25,426 nt of DNA, taken from positions 1 to 25,426 of the forward strand of contig CAZUJE010000029.1 in assembly GCA_964620215.1 (NCBI GenBank), written 5' to 3'. A program made the translations under genes and the position numbers. Positions 7,175 to 14,434 of the stretch are shown here, one piece after another (positions within the stretch are counted from its first letter, which is position 1; the number at the start of each line of letters is the position of its first letter). This DNA is from JAUSIF01 sp964620215. Its GTDB lineage: Bacteria > Pseudomonadota > Alphaproteobacteria > Rhizobiales > Xanthobacteraceae. The notes beneath the pieces were generated by a model. The model was not told the origin of the DNA and ran no database searches. It saw nothing but the letters and a program-made list of their open reading frames with translations.

Positions 7175-8938
7175 TTACTTCGGCTTGCCGATAGCGATCG
7201 TCTTCTGCTCGCTCGTTTGGGAGATGGTGGATACAGGCTTCACAGCAGTGTTGGTCTTCTGCTCGTGCCAGAAAGTGTGTACTTTTTTCTTCGCGAGTTT
7301 GCGGTCGGATTCCGTCGCCGGCGTATAGGTCGAAGCCACCGTCCTGCCGCGCAGGTCATAGGCGCGCGCGAAAACAACGCCCTCGCGCTCGGCCTTTGCG
7401 AGCACGGGCGCGTCGAGTTTCGCGCAATAGAAGGTGCCGAGCGAGAGCGCGAAATCGGCTCCCCTCGGGTCGTAGGTCGTGTCGAATTTCGGGCCAAGCT
7501 CGAATGAAACCGTATGCGCCGGCCCGCAGACCGCGACTTTCCACTTTCTGCCCTTGGGTGCGTGCATATGCTGCTTCTGGAGTTTTTCCAGCAGCTCTTC
7601 CGAAGCTTCCTTGAAGCCCAGTCCCCAGTAATCGAGCATGTAGTGATTGCGGGCACCTTCAAGGCCGCCCGCGAAATGATTGAACAGCGCGTATTGATAG
7701 GGGTGGATGCGTACGAGCTGCGAGACGCTGATGGCGGTGAGCATCACGAAGGCGGCTCCCGCGAACTTCATGCCGTTTTCCGATCGCGCGCTGATCCAGT
7801 TAAAGACGTAAGCGCCGGCCAGGCCGCCGAGCACCGCCAGCGGCGGCAGCACGAACAGGAAATGCCGGATGCCGTTATACATCACGGGCTTTGTGATGAT
7901 GGTGAAAATGATCGGCACGGTCGCCGCCGAAACGATCAGCGCCAGTACCGCGCGGCGGCGGCAGGGGATCTTGCGGTTGAGGATCGCGAAGCCACAGCCG
8001 ATCACGCCTGAAATCGTGAACAGCACAAGCAGTTCAGGCAGTTTCAACAGGCAAAGCTTCGCCACGTAGTAACGCGGCATGTCCGGGATCGGTATAGCTA
8101 CGCCGTCGTACAGTTCTTTCCACGGCGCTTCCCAGAAGTTCGAATAATAGGCGAGGGCGCGGACTGGATTGAGCGGGCTGACCGCCGCCCACGGCCAGAC
8201 AAACGCCATCACGAGATAAGCGAGCGGCAGGGACAGCAGCAGCCACCCGCTGAATCCCGCGAGGCGTTCCGCCGCTTTCTTGAAACCGAATTTTTGAGCT
8301 TCCCCGTGCAGCAGCACTGCGGCCGCCACCATGAAGTAAATCACGGCAATGCCGCCGATCAGGCGCGTACCGACGGTCAGCCCCAGCGCGATACCGAACA
8401 GCAGGATCGTGGTCGGTTGCGGTTTTGGATATTCGTCGAAGGCGCGGACCAGCGTGTAGAGCAGGAACACCATGGCCACGGCGAAGGGGATATCCTTCGA
8501 ATTGATGAACATATGGCCGTAATAGGCGGGCGTGATCGCAAGCAGGGTCATGGCGACGACGCCGGCGACAGGGCCGCCGATGCGGCGCGCGAGACGCCAG
8601 ACGATGGCGAGGCCTGCAATGCCGACAAGCGCGCCCAGTAGCCTGCGCGTCTCGAACAGATCGAATTTTCCGGCCCGGTGCAGGGCTTCGGCGACGAGAT
8701 CGAAACCGCCGCCATAGAAATAAAGATTGGAGAAGGAAAAGGCGGAAACGTCCTTCATCCCCGACGCATAAAATTGAAAGAGCAGCTTGCCGTAATGGGA
8801 GTGTGCGTAGTCGTCCCACGCCAGGCCGTAATCGCGGAATGTGAGAATTGCGACGCCGAACAAGGCCACCAATAGGCCCGCGGACACATAATCACCCGGC
8901 GCGGTAAGCCACCGCGCTATATTTCTTTTTTCGGACAT
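7175..8938 (-). CDS. GT39-type polytopic membrane glycosyltransferase
   Basis: This 587-residue protein has about ten hydrophobic segments across residues 17-410, then a soluble tail of roughly 170 residues. Near the N-terminus GLAWDDYAH places two acidic residues in the first extracytoplasmic loop, as in GT-C/GT39 enzymes (the protein mannosyltransferase and ArnT superfamily), where the Asp is catalytic. Further segments such as YYGHMFINSKDIPFA and GTRLIGG resemble the same superfamily. Members transfer sugars from polyprenyl-phosphate donors to lipid or protein acceptors at the outer face of the membrane. Donor and acceptor are unknown here. The C-terminal tail ends with a Lys/Thr-rich stretch. 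No other surface-polysaccharide gene is adjacent, so the gene stands alone. The start codon has no strong ribosome binding site. Confidence 0.85.
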   Translation of the reverse strand: MSEKRNIARWLTAPGDYVSAGLLVALFGVAILTFRDYGLAWDDYAHSHYGKLLFQFYASGMKDVSAFSFSNLYFYGGGFDLVAEALHRAGKFDLFETRRLLGALVGIAGLAIVWRLARRIGGPVAGVVAMTLLAITPAYYGHMFINSKDIPFAVAMVFLLYTLVRAFDEYPKPQPTTILLFGIALGLTVGTRLIGGIAVIYFMVAAAVLLHGEAQKFGFKKAAERLAGFSGWLLLSLPLAYLVMAFVWPWAAVSPLNPVRALAYYSNFWEAPWKELYDGVAIPIPDMPRYYVAKLCLLKLPELLVLFTISGVIGCGFAILNRKIPCRRRAVLALIVSAATVPIIFTIITKPVMYNGIRHFLFVLPPLAVLGGLAGAYVFNWISARSENGMKFAGAAFVMLTAISVSQLVRIHPYQYALFNHFAGGLEGARNHYMLDYWGLGFKEASEELLEKLQKQHMHAPKGRKWKVAVCGPAHTVSFELGPKFDTTYDPRGADFALSLGTFYCAKLDAPVLAKAEREGVVFARAYDLRGRTVASTYTPATESDRKLAKKKVHTFWHEQKTNTAVKPVSTISQTSEQKTIAIGKPK

Positions 8939-9027
8939 CGAAATTTACGCCAACCCGCCCGTTAAGAGCCCGCAGCAGCTTCAGTTGCCGATGCGTGTGC
9001 CCCGCCCCCTAAACAATCCATAAAATT

Positions 9028-9082
9028 ATCAAACTGCGGTGAAATTATGCAATCGCTCCGGCGCAAAATAACGCAGTTTGAT
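9028..9082. repeat. 11-bp perfect inverted repeat
   Basis: ATCAAACTGCG at 9028-9038 pairs exactly with CGCAGTTTGAT at 9072-9082 around a 33-nt loop. It lies in the gap between sodB and the glycosyltransferase gene. It is long for chance in a 270-nt gap. It could be an RNA hairpin in the sodB 3' region or paired binding sites. Confidence 0.65.
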
Positions 9083-9092
9083 TAAATGCTTG

Positions 9093-9105
9093 GCTGCAAT
9101 GCAGC
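9093..9105. repeat. Short palindrome GCTGCA-A-TGCAGC
   Basis: Two 6-bp arms flank a single central base. It lies 10 nt from the 9028-9082 repeat. An operator-like half-site arrangement is possible; no regulator is known for it. Confidence 0.4.
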
Positions 9106-9151
9106 ATCGATCTTCAGGGAATAAGGGCTTTCCAGGTGTATTTGTTCCAGC

Positions 9152-9174
9152 GGGGTCGCCATTCCGGCAACCCC
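9152..9174 (-). terminator. Candidate 3' stem-loop of sodB
   Basis: GGGGTCGCC (9152-9160) and GGCAACCCC (9166-9174) form a 9-bp stem with one G-U pair and a 5-nt loop. It begins 33 nt past the sodB stop in the direction of transcription. No U-tract follows on the minus strand, so it may stabilise or process the 3' end and not terminate by itself. Confidence 0.35.
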
Positions 9175-9207
9175 ACCGGTTCAAGAGCGTGGTTTTTAGG
9201 CCGGCCG

Positions 9208-9804
9208 TTATTTCGCCTTTGCGAACAGCTCGGCCACATATTCCCAGTTTACGAGGTTCTCGACGAAGGCCTTGAGGTAGTCGGGCCGGCGGTTGCGGTA
9301 GTCGATGTAATAGGAGTGCTCCCATACATCGCAGCCGAGGATCGGCGTCGCGCCATGCACGAGCGGGCTTTCACCGTTCGCGGTTTTCGAGATGATGATC
9401 TTGCCGTCCTTCACCGCAAGCCAGCTCCAGCCCGAGCCGAACTGGGTGACACCGGCCTGAATGAAGTCTTCCTTCATTTTATCGACGGAGCCGAGGTCCG
9501 CGGCGATCTGCTTTTCGAGTTCGCCGGGAATCTTGCCGCCGCCTTTCGGCTTCATCCACTTCCAGAAATGCAGATGGTTGTAGTGCTGGCCCGCATTGTT
9601 GAAGAGGCCGGCATTCTTGCCGAACGAACCCTTCACGATTTCTTCGAGGCTTTTTCCCTCGAGGCCGGAACCTTTGAGCAGGTTGTTGCCATTATTGACG
9701 TAAGCAAGGTGATGCTTGTCGTGGTGGTACTCAAGCGTCTCGCGCGACATATAAGGCGCCAACGCGTCATGGGAATAAGGAAGGTCGGGCAGGCTGAAAG
9801 ACAT
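9208..9804 (-). CDS. sodB: Superoxide dismutase, iron-type (Fe/Mn family)
   Basis: The enzyme dismutates superoxide to oxygen and hydrogen peroxide in the cytoplasm. The 198-residue chain opens MSFSLPDLPYSHDALAPY, nearly identical to the start of E. coli SodB. Metal ligands are H27, H77, D159 (in DVWEH) and H163. The iron-type marker Gln is at residue 73 (NNAGQHYNH), where Mn enzymes usually have Gly, and the Mn-type Gln near residue 144 is replaced by Gly. This points to iron or cambialistic use; metal choice is an inference. The start at 9804 is supported by GGAGGAG 8 nt upstream; an earlier in-frame ATG at 9876 is not needed. Divergent from the gene at 10031. Confidence 0.96.
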   Translation of the reverse strand: MSFSLPDLPYSHDALAPYMSRETLEYHHDKHHLAYVNNGNNLLKGSGLEGKSLEEIVKGSFGKNAGLFNNAGQHYNHLHFWKWMKPKGGGKIPGELEKQIAADLGSVDKMKEDFIQAGVTQFGSGWSWLAVKDGKIIISKTANGESPLVHGATPILGCDVWEHSYYIDYRNRRPDYLKAFVENLVNWEYVAELFAKAK

Positions 9805-10030
9805 TGTTTTTTCTCCTCCGGGGAGATTGGGTTGTAGGCCTATATGGACCGGAAAGTGCGATCCTGCAAAATTCAACTCGAATCCTAGCTACTTGGTTCG
9901 GGACGCTGATGATTGCTTGTAGCCACAATCACTTATCCATGTTCGATTTTTCTGATTTTGAGTTCGCTGCAATTAGGAGCATTATATAACCGTCGTGTAA
10001 CTTCGTAGCAGTGCTGGAGTAGCGTCCCTT
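9805..10030. promoter_or_regulatory. Divergent promoter region of sodB and the 10031 gene
   Basis: This 226-nt gap is clearly A/T-richer than its surroundings and holds the upstream regions of both divergent genes. On the plus strand TTGAGT (9958-9963) and TTATAT (9982-9987) are 18 nt apart, a plausible sigma-70 type promoter for the 10031 gene. A 6-bp inverted repeat (TGATTG/CAATCA, 9910-9931) lies in the middle. The sodB ribosome binding site GGAGGAG is at about 9813-9819. No recognisable Fur or OxyR site was found. Confidence 0.45.
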
Positions 10031-10822
10031 ATGCCGCAGATGTTGACAGTGATTGGCTGTTCTCTGGTCTTTGCTGGACTGGCCAGTATAGCGGCCGGGG
10101 CTCCGGAATGGGCGCAGGGGTTAGGGCTGGGCAGCACGCTGATTCAGAGCGGTACCATCAGTTTTGTCGGCGGTCTTATCCTGATCGGTGTGTCGCTGCT
10201 GCTGCGCTCGGTGCAGGATCTCTCCCGACGGATCGAGATGCTTTCCCGCTCGCAGGCGGCGATTGGACGGCAGCTTCCGCCGCCCGCCCACGCTCCCGAG
10301 CAGCCCATGCAGCCGCCGCGAGAGCAGCGTGAGCCACGCGAAGCCCGTGAACCGCGCGATCCGCGCGAACCCGCTCGCGAGCCGATGCGGGGCCGCCGCG
10401 AGCCGCCGCCGCTTCCAGCGCAGCATGACGACCGTTTTCCGCAGGACGACCGGAGAATGCCGCCGCCCGAACGCCGCGCGCCGCCTCCGCCGCCTGACAA
10501 CCGCCGCATGGCGCCGCAGGTGCCGCAAGACGATTGGGGCGCTCCCGCTCACGCGGATGCCTATCAGGAGACGCCGCCTCCACCCGCGCCTCGCGGCCGA
10601 CAGCAGGAGCAGCACCCGGGCGACCGGGGCACGCCGGCAGTGCCGACCGTGGTGCGCTCCGGCATTATCGGCGGCATGGCTTACACGCTTTATTCCGACG
10701 GCTCGATCGAGGCCGAGCTTCCGATCGGCACCGTGCGTTTCGATTCAATCCAGGAATTGCAGGAGCATGTGTCGAACACCGGCATGGATGCTGACATGCA
10801 GTTCAACGAGCCGGCGCGCTAA
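10031..10822 (+). CDS. Membrane-anchored protein with Arg/Glu/Pro-rich linker and conserved C-terminal domain
   Basis: A 263-residue protein of unknown function. Two hydrophobic segments lie at about residues 5-25 and 36-60. A short heptad-like stretch, DLSRRIEMLSRSQAAIGRQL, follows. Residues 82-205 are low complexity: a run of R-E-P units (about residues 95-119), then Pro/Arg/Asp/Gln-rich sequence. The last 55 residues look folded: SGIIGGMAYTLYSDGSIEA, then LPIGTVRFDSIQELQEHV. I recall similar 'GMAYTLYxDGSIEA' tails in other alphaproteobacterial hypothetical proteins, but no function is known. The layout suggests a membrane anchor, a flexible spacer and a small cytoplasmic or periplasmic domain. 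Its stop is 3 nt from the stop of the converging oligopeptidase gene. Confidence 0.8.
   Translation: MPQMLTVIGCSLVFAGLASIAAGAPEWAQGLGLGSTLIQSGTISFVGGLILIGVSLLLRSVQDLSRRIEMLSRSQAAIGRQLPPPAHAPEQPMQPPREQREPREAREPRDPREPAREPMRGRREPPPLPAQHDDRFPQDDRRMPPPERRAPPPPPDNRRMAPQVPQDDWGAPAHADAYQETPPPPAPRGRQQEQHPGDRGTPAVPTVVRSGIIGGMAYTLYSDGSIEAELPIGTVRFDSIQELQEHVSNTGMDADMQFNEPAR
10313..10387 (+). repeat. Tandem R-E-P/R-D-P coding repeat
   Basis: This part of the gene encodes an imperfect tandem array of Arg-Glu-Pro, Arg-Glu-Ala and Arg-Asp-Pro triplets built from CGC/CGA, GAA/GAG and CCG/CCC codons. It gives a strictly mixed-charge, proline-spaced linker. Such arrays can vary in length between strains by slippage. 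Confidence 0.7.
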
Positions 10823-10825
10823 GGA

Positions 10826-12964
10826 TTATGCTCGGGCCAGCCCTGCGGTTTTCAGCGCGAACACATATTCCAGCGCCACTTCCTCAAGCCGGTCGAAGCG
10901 TCCCGCCGCGCCGCCGTGGCCCGCATCCATGTTGGTCTTCAGATAGATCGGCTTCTGGCCGGTATTGAAGGCGCGCAGCTTCGCCACCCATTTCGCCGGC
11001 TCCCAATAGGTCACGCGCGGATCGGTGAGGCCCGCGAGTACGAGCAGAGCGGGATAATCCTGCGCCCGCACATTTTCATAGGGCGAATAGCGCTTCAGCA
11101 ATTTATACGCTTCCGGGTCGGTGATCGGATTTCCCCATTCCGGCCATTCCGGCGGCGTCAGCGGCAGCGTTTCGTCCAGCATCGTATGGACCGCATCCAC
11201 GAACGGTACTTCCGCGATGATGCCCGCGAAAAGTTCGGGCCGCATATTGGCGACGGCACCCATCAGCAGCCCGCCGGCGGAGCCGCCATGCGCCACGATT
11301 TTTTCCGGTGAAGCGAATTTCTTGGCGATCAGATGCTCGGCCGCGGCGATGAAATCGGTGAAGGTGTTTTCTTTTTTCGTGAGCTTGCCCTCGCGATACC
11401 AGCGCCAGCCTTTTTCCGTGCCGCCGCGGATATGGGCGATGGCATAGACGAAACCGCGGTCGACGAGCGAGAGCCGGTTGGTGTTGAAGGAGGCGGGCAT
11501 TGAGTTGCCGTAAGCGCCGTAGCCATACAACAGGCATGGCGCGGAGCCGTCGAGCTTGGTCTCGCGCCGATAGAGCAGGGAGACCGGCACCGTCTCGCCG
11601 TCCTTCGCAGGCGCCTGGATGCGCCGGGTGATGTAATTCGCCGGATCGTGGCCGGATGGCACTTCCTGGCGTTTTTTCAGTTCGCGCTTGCGCGTGCGCA
11701 TGTCGTAATCCCACACCTCGGTAGGCGTGGTCATCGACGCATAGGAAAAGCGCAACTCGTCGGTGACGAAATCGTAGCCGCCGGCCATGCCGAGCGCGTA
11801 GGCCTCTTCCGCGAAGCTGATCGTGTGTTCGCTGCCATCGGAAACCTGGCGCACGATCAGGCGGGGCAGGCCTTCGTGCCGCTCCAGCCGGACCATCCAG
11901 TCGCGCACGACGGAAACATCCATGACCAGCGTGCCGGGCCGGTGGGGGATGAACTCGCGCCAGTTCTCGCGGGCGGAATTTTCCAGCGGCGCGGTCATGA
12001 CCTTAAAGTCTTCAGCACCATTCGCATTCGTCACAATGACGAGCATATCTTTGCCGTCGAGCGACGGATGATGCTCGATCTCATAACGCTCGCCGGTCTT
12101 GCGGGGCGCCACGATTTTTGGCGGCGCGAGCGGATCGGAAAGATCCAGCAGCCGTGTTTCGGTGGTTTCGTGATCGCCGATGGTGATGACACCGAAAATG
12201 CCCGCACGCAGTTCGCCGATTCCGACGAACATGCCTTTGTCCGGCTCTTCGTAGATCAGCGTATCCTGCTCGGGCTTGGTGCCGAGCTTGTGCAGGAAAA
12301 CCTTGCTTGGGCGGTTCTCCGCGTCGCGCCAGACATAATAGAAGGCGCTGGCGTCGCGGGTCCAAACCACCGAGCCGGTCGCGTCGGCCACGACTTCGGG
12401 CAAATCCTGACCGGTCGTCACATCGCGCACGCGGATTTTGCAGAATTCAGAACCGGCGTCGTCCGCCGACCAGGCGAATAGTTTGTGATCCGGCGAATGG
12501 CGGGAGGGACCAAGCTGAAAATAAGCCAGCCCCTTCGCCTGGGCGTCGCCGTCGAGGAGCAATTGTTCCGGACCGCCTTCGGAGGGAATCCGGCACAGAA
12601 GCGGATGCTGCCCGCCGTCGCGAAAGCGCAGGTAATAAGCGTAAGGGCCGTCGCGTGAGGGGACGGAGGAGTCGTCCTCCTTGATGCGGGCGCGCATCTC
12701 CGCCACGAGCGTGCGTTTGAGCGCGTCAAAAGGTGCGAACGCCGCTTCGGTATGACGGTTTTCGGCCTCCAGATTTTCGCGGATTTCCGGATTGAGGCGT
12801 GAGGGATCGCGCATCACCTCGCGCCAGTTCACGTCGCGCAGCCAGTCGTAATCGTCGATGAGCGTTTCGCCGTGAATTTCGAGTTTGGCGGGACGGCGCG
12901 GCGCCACTGGCGGAGAAGGAGTTTTGCCTCCGCCTGCCGAGAAATCAGTCTTTTTCACCGGCAC
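10826..12964 (-). CDS. ptrB: Oligopeptidase B (S9 prolyl oligopeptidase family)
   Basis: A serine peptidase that cleaves short peptides after Arg or Lys. The 712-residue length matches the family (E. coli 686). The N-terminal half is the beta-propeller gate; the C-terminal half is the alpha/beta-hydrolase domain. The catalytic triad is S562 (GGSAGG), D648 (LTDPRVTYW) and H683 (AGHGG). The spacings of 86 and 35 residues match E. coli OpB closely. PPEWPEWGNP carries the acidic residues of the basic-residue pocket. There is no signal peptide. The first codon is GTG at 12964; a second GTG at 12958 sits better after GAGGA and is an equally good start. The 5' end overlaps msrB by 20 nt (14 nt with the later start). 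Confidence 0.94.
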   Translation of the reverse strand: MPVKKTDFSAGGGKTPSPPVAPRRPAKLEIHGETLIDDYDWLRDVNWREVMRDPSRLNPEIRENLEAENRHTEAAFAPFDALKRTLVAEMRARIKEDDSSVPSRDGPYAYYLRFRDGGQHPLLCRIPSEGGPEQLLLDGDAQAKGLAYFQLGPSRHSPDHKLFAWSADDAGSEFCKIRVRDVTTGQDLPEVVADATGSVVWTRDASAFYYVWRDAENRPSKVFLHKLGTKPEQDTLIYEEPDKGMFVGIGELRAGIFGVITIGDHETTETRLLDLSDPLAPPKIVAPRKTGERYEIEHHPSLDGKDMLVIVTNANGAEDFKVMTAPLENSARENWREFIPHRPGTLVMDVSVVRDWMVRLERHEGLPRLIVRQVSDGSEHTISFAEEAYALGMAGGYDFVTDELRFSYASMTTPTEVWDYDMRTRKRELKKRQEVPSGHDPANYITRRIQAPAKDGETVPVSLLYRRETKLDGSAPCLLYGYGAYGNSMPASFNTNRLSLVDRGFVYAIAHIRGGTEKGWRWYREGKLTKKENTFTDFIAAAEHLIAKKFASPEKIVAHGGSAGGLLMGAVANMRPELFAGIIAEVPFVDAVHTMLDETLPLTPPEWPEWGNPITDPEAYKLLKRYSPYENVRAQDYPALLVLAGLTDPRVTYWEPAKWVAKLRAFNTGQKPIYLKTNMDAGHGGAAGRFDRLEEVALEYVFALKTAGLARA

Positions 12965-13373
12965 CGTCCTCGGGCTTCAGTTTCAGGGCGGTGCCGTTCA
13001 TGCAGTAGCGCAGGCCGGTGGGATTCGGGCCGTCATTGAAGACATGGCCAAGATGCGCCTCGCAGGAGTTGCAGCGCACCTCGACGCGGCGCATGAGCAT
13101 GGAGAAATCCTCATGCTCGCTGACAGCCTCCTTGTTAGCTGGCGCATAAAAGCTCGGCCAGCCGCTTCCGGAATCGTATTTGGTATCAGAAGCGAACAGT
13201 GGATTGCCGCAGCTCACGCAGAGATAAGTGCCCGGTTGTTTCTCGTTCAGATACGGCCCGGTGAAAGGGCGTTCGGTTCCGTGCTGGCGGGTGACGTAAA
13301 ACTGCTCCGGCGTCAATTCCTTCGCCCATTCCTCTTTCGTCTTTTTCACTTTCGGAACTGAATTCTCGGCCAT
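12945..13373 (-). CDS. msrB: Peptide-methionine (R)-S-oxide reductase
   Basis: MsrB reduces the R epimer of methionine sulfoxide in damaged proteins. The 142-residue chain has the zinc-site cysteine pairs C52/C55 (CVSCG) and C101/C104 (CNSCEAHLGH). The active-site cysteine is C124 in GLRYCMNG, and SGWPSFY contributes to the substrate pocket. The resolving cysteine common in some MsrB proteins is not obvious, so the reductant is uncertain. A good ribosome binding site (GGGAGC) lies 7 nt before the ATG. The 3' end overlaps the oligopeptidase B gene, which suggests co-translation. The gene upstream on the same strand, a small basic protein, ends 38 nt before the start. Confidence 0.96.
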   Translation of the reverse strand: MAENSVPKVKKTKEEWAKELTPEQFYVTRQHGTERPFTGPYLNEKQPGTYLCVSCGNPLFASDTKYDSGSGWPSFYAPANKEAVSEHEDFSMLMRRVEVRCNSCEAHLGHVFNDGPNPTGLRYCMNGTALKLKPEDGAGEKD

Positions 13374-13411
13374 TCTGATTGCTCCCGCGAAGGTGAGTTT
13401 CCGCAGGACAA

Positions 13412-13786
13412 CTAGGGCTGCGGATCATCACCGACAAGGTTCAGATCATACACTTCCTCGCGAGCGGTGGGCTGCTTTTCCGCGTTCTTCTTCGATACCG
13501 CTATTTTATGCGAAGCCTCGTGCAATTTGAGTGATTTCAGATAGCGGGCAAGCAAAAGATGGCGCACCGGGTCGTAGTCCCGCATTCCTCCGCTCGCCGC
13601 CCTCCGTGCCATCCGTAATGCGCGCACCAGGCGATAGGGCTGGGACGGGTCCAGTGTTGTGAACCCGGCGCCCATGCCGAGCTGGATGCGGCATCGTTCA
13701 AGCTGGCGATCGGCGTCTTCGCGGCGAAATGCGCGGATGCGGGCGCGGGTTTCCGGCGTTTTAGGTTTAGCGGGGTTCAGGGTCAT
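13412..13786 (-). CDS. Small basic protein of unknown function
   Basis: I do not recognise this 124-residue protein. It is rich in Arg, Lys and Ala, with predicted helices: KTPETRARIRAFRREDADRQ near the N-terminus, a middle segment YRLVRALRMARRAASGG, and LLLARYLKSLKLHEASHKIA. The tail is acidic (LVGDDPQP). It has no signal peptide or membrane segment. The charge pattern would fit nucleic-acid binding, but no motif proves this. The start at 13786 has GGAGG 6 nt upstream; a longer frame from 13876 lacks such a site. It is divergent from the HdaB-like gene over a palindrome-rich region and lies 38 nt before msrB, so it may head an operon with msrB and ptrB. Confidence 0.7.
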   Translation of the reverse strand: MTLNPAKPKTPETRARIRAFRREDADRQLERCRIQLGMGAGFTTLDPSQPYRLVRALRMARRAASGGMRDYDPVRHLLLARYLKSLKLHEASHKIAVSKKNAEKQPTAREEVYDLNLVGDDPQP

Positions 13787-13808
13787 ATCAGGCCTCCATG
13801 CGGGAGAA

Positions 13809-13887
13809 CCTGAGGCCTTCAGGAAGCAGGGGGATAAATTCCTAACCATGAAATAGCGAAACGCACGGTTAGCCACAGGCTAAACCG
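13809..13887. repeat. Cluster of dyads in the divergent region upstream of the HdaB-like gene
   Basis: Three dyads lie within 80 nt. CCTGA-GGCCT-TCAGG is at 13809-13823. CTAACC (13842-13847) pairs with GGTTAG (13867-13872). CGGTTAGCC-ACA-GGCTAAACCG (13866-13887) is a 9-bp stem with one bulged base and a 3-nt loop. The second and third share the GGTTAG arm, so they are mutually exclusive structures. Confidence 0.55.
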
Positions 13888-13956
13888 CTGAAATAAATCA
13901 GGAAGTCTCTGATGCGAACAGGCTTATCCCCGCACCGGGGAAATGGCGCAAACTGT

Positions 13957-13978
13957 GAATAGGGATATAGTCCTATTC
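13957..13978. promoter_or_regulatory. Operator-like palindrome overlapping a candidate -10 element
   Basis: GAATAGG (13957-13963) and CCTATTC (13972-13978) are perfect 7-bp arms around an 8-nt centre containing TATAGT (13966-13971), a close match to a sigma-70 -10 hexamer. If used, transcription would start near 13978, only about 13 nt before the ATG at 13991. No good -35 is visible. The site looks like a repressor or autoregulator operator, which is inference. Confidence 0.5.
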
Positions 13979-13990
13979 ATGGAGCAGACG

Positions 13991-14434
13991 ATGAATGCGC
14001 TTTTTCACACCGGAACAACATCCGCAACGAACAGATACCGGCCTTGCAAACCGGCTCACAGCCGCCCCTCAAGGCGCAGAAAGAACCGGATGCTGAAGAC
14101 GGCAAACTGGCCGGAGGCGCTCTTTTGCAACGTGGCGGTGAAGCTTTCCGCCGACCGCTACGAAGTGACGGTTGAGGATCTGTCCGCGCATACCCGCCGT
14201 TCGCCCCAGGTGGCCCGCGCGCGGCAGGTCGCGATGTATCTGGCGCATGTGGCTTTCGGTGTTCCGCTGGCTGAAGTGGGCACCTGCTTTGGCCGTGACC
14301 GCACCACGGTTTCCTATGCCTGCCATCGTATCGAGGACCGGCGCGACGATCCCGGCTTCGATGCCGATCTGCTGGAAATGGAAATCGCCGCGGCGATCAT
14401 GCGCGGCTTGCACACCCGCGAGGTGCGGCCATGA
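13991..14434 (+). CDS. DnaA domain-IV-like HTH protein (HdaB-like)
   Basis: This 147-residue protein contains a C-terminal domain like DnaA domain IV, the DnaA-box-binding HTH (Bac_DnaA_C). The clear segment is RRSPQVARARQVAMYLAHV, then PLAEVGTCFGRDRTTVSYAC and HRIEDRR. It matches the E. coli DnaA region SVARPRQMAM...GGRDHTTVLHACRKIE. The recognition loop reads RDRTT in place of RDHTT. The AAA+ ATPase and other DnaA domains are absent. HdaB, a DnaA-related protein of Caulobacter, has this architecture and stimulates replication initiation by interfering with Hda-dependent inactivation of DnaA; I suggest this gene is of that type, but orthology is not shown. ATG 13991 has GGAG 6 nt upstream; ATGs at 13943 and 13979 are possible. 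Its stop overlaps the next start (ATGA). Confidence 0.85.
   Translation: MNALFHTGTTSATNRYRPCKPAHSRPSRRRKNRMLKTANWPEALFCNVAVKLSADRYEVTVEDLSAHTRRSPQVARARQVAMYLAHVAFGVPLAEVGTCFGRDRTTVSYACHRIEDRRDDPGFDADLLEMEIAAAIMRGLHTREVRP

Larger units (their letters stand above)
8939..9207. other. 269-nt gap with three dyad symmetries between sodB and the glycosyltransferase gene
   Basis: Both flanking genes are on the minus strand. No open reading frame of convincing length or start is present. The segment 9010-9090 is A/T-richer than its surroundings. It contains three dyads: 11-bp arms at 9028/9082, a 6-bp palindrome at 9093-9105, and a 9-bp stem at 9152-9174. The glycosyltransferase promoter probably lies here too, but I cannot place it. 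Confidence 0.5.

Noticed and set aside
6568..7194. 208-codon frame on the plus strand overlapping the M20 peptidase
   Set aside because: Out-of-frame shadow of the peptidase, Arg/Gly-rich, with no family pattern.
9028..9082. Terminal inverted repeats of a small mobile element
   Set aside because: The span is only 55 nt, there is no target duplication next to the arms, and no second copy in the window.
9805..9876. N-terminal extension of superoxide dismutase from ATG 9876
   Set aside because: The family N-terminus MSFSLPDLPY begins at 9804 behind a strong GGAGGAG site; the extra 24 residues are not family-like and look like leader sequence.
11648..12481. 277-codon open frame on the plus strand inside the oligopeptidase B gene
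   Set aside because: Antisense shadow of a complete peptidase gene; no ribosome binding site and a low-complexity His/Gly/Arg composition.
13924..13932. TTATCCCCG near the HdaB-like gene as a DnaA box
   Set aside because: Two mismatches in nine from TTATCCACA and no second box nearby; too weak to call an origin or autoregulatory site.
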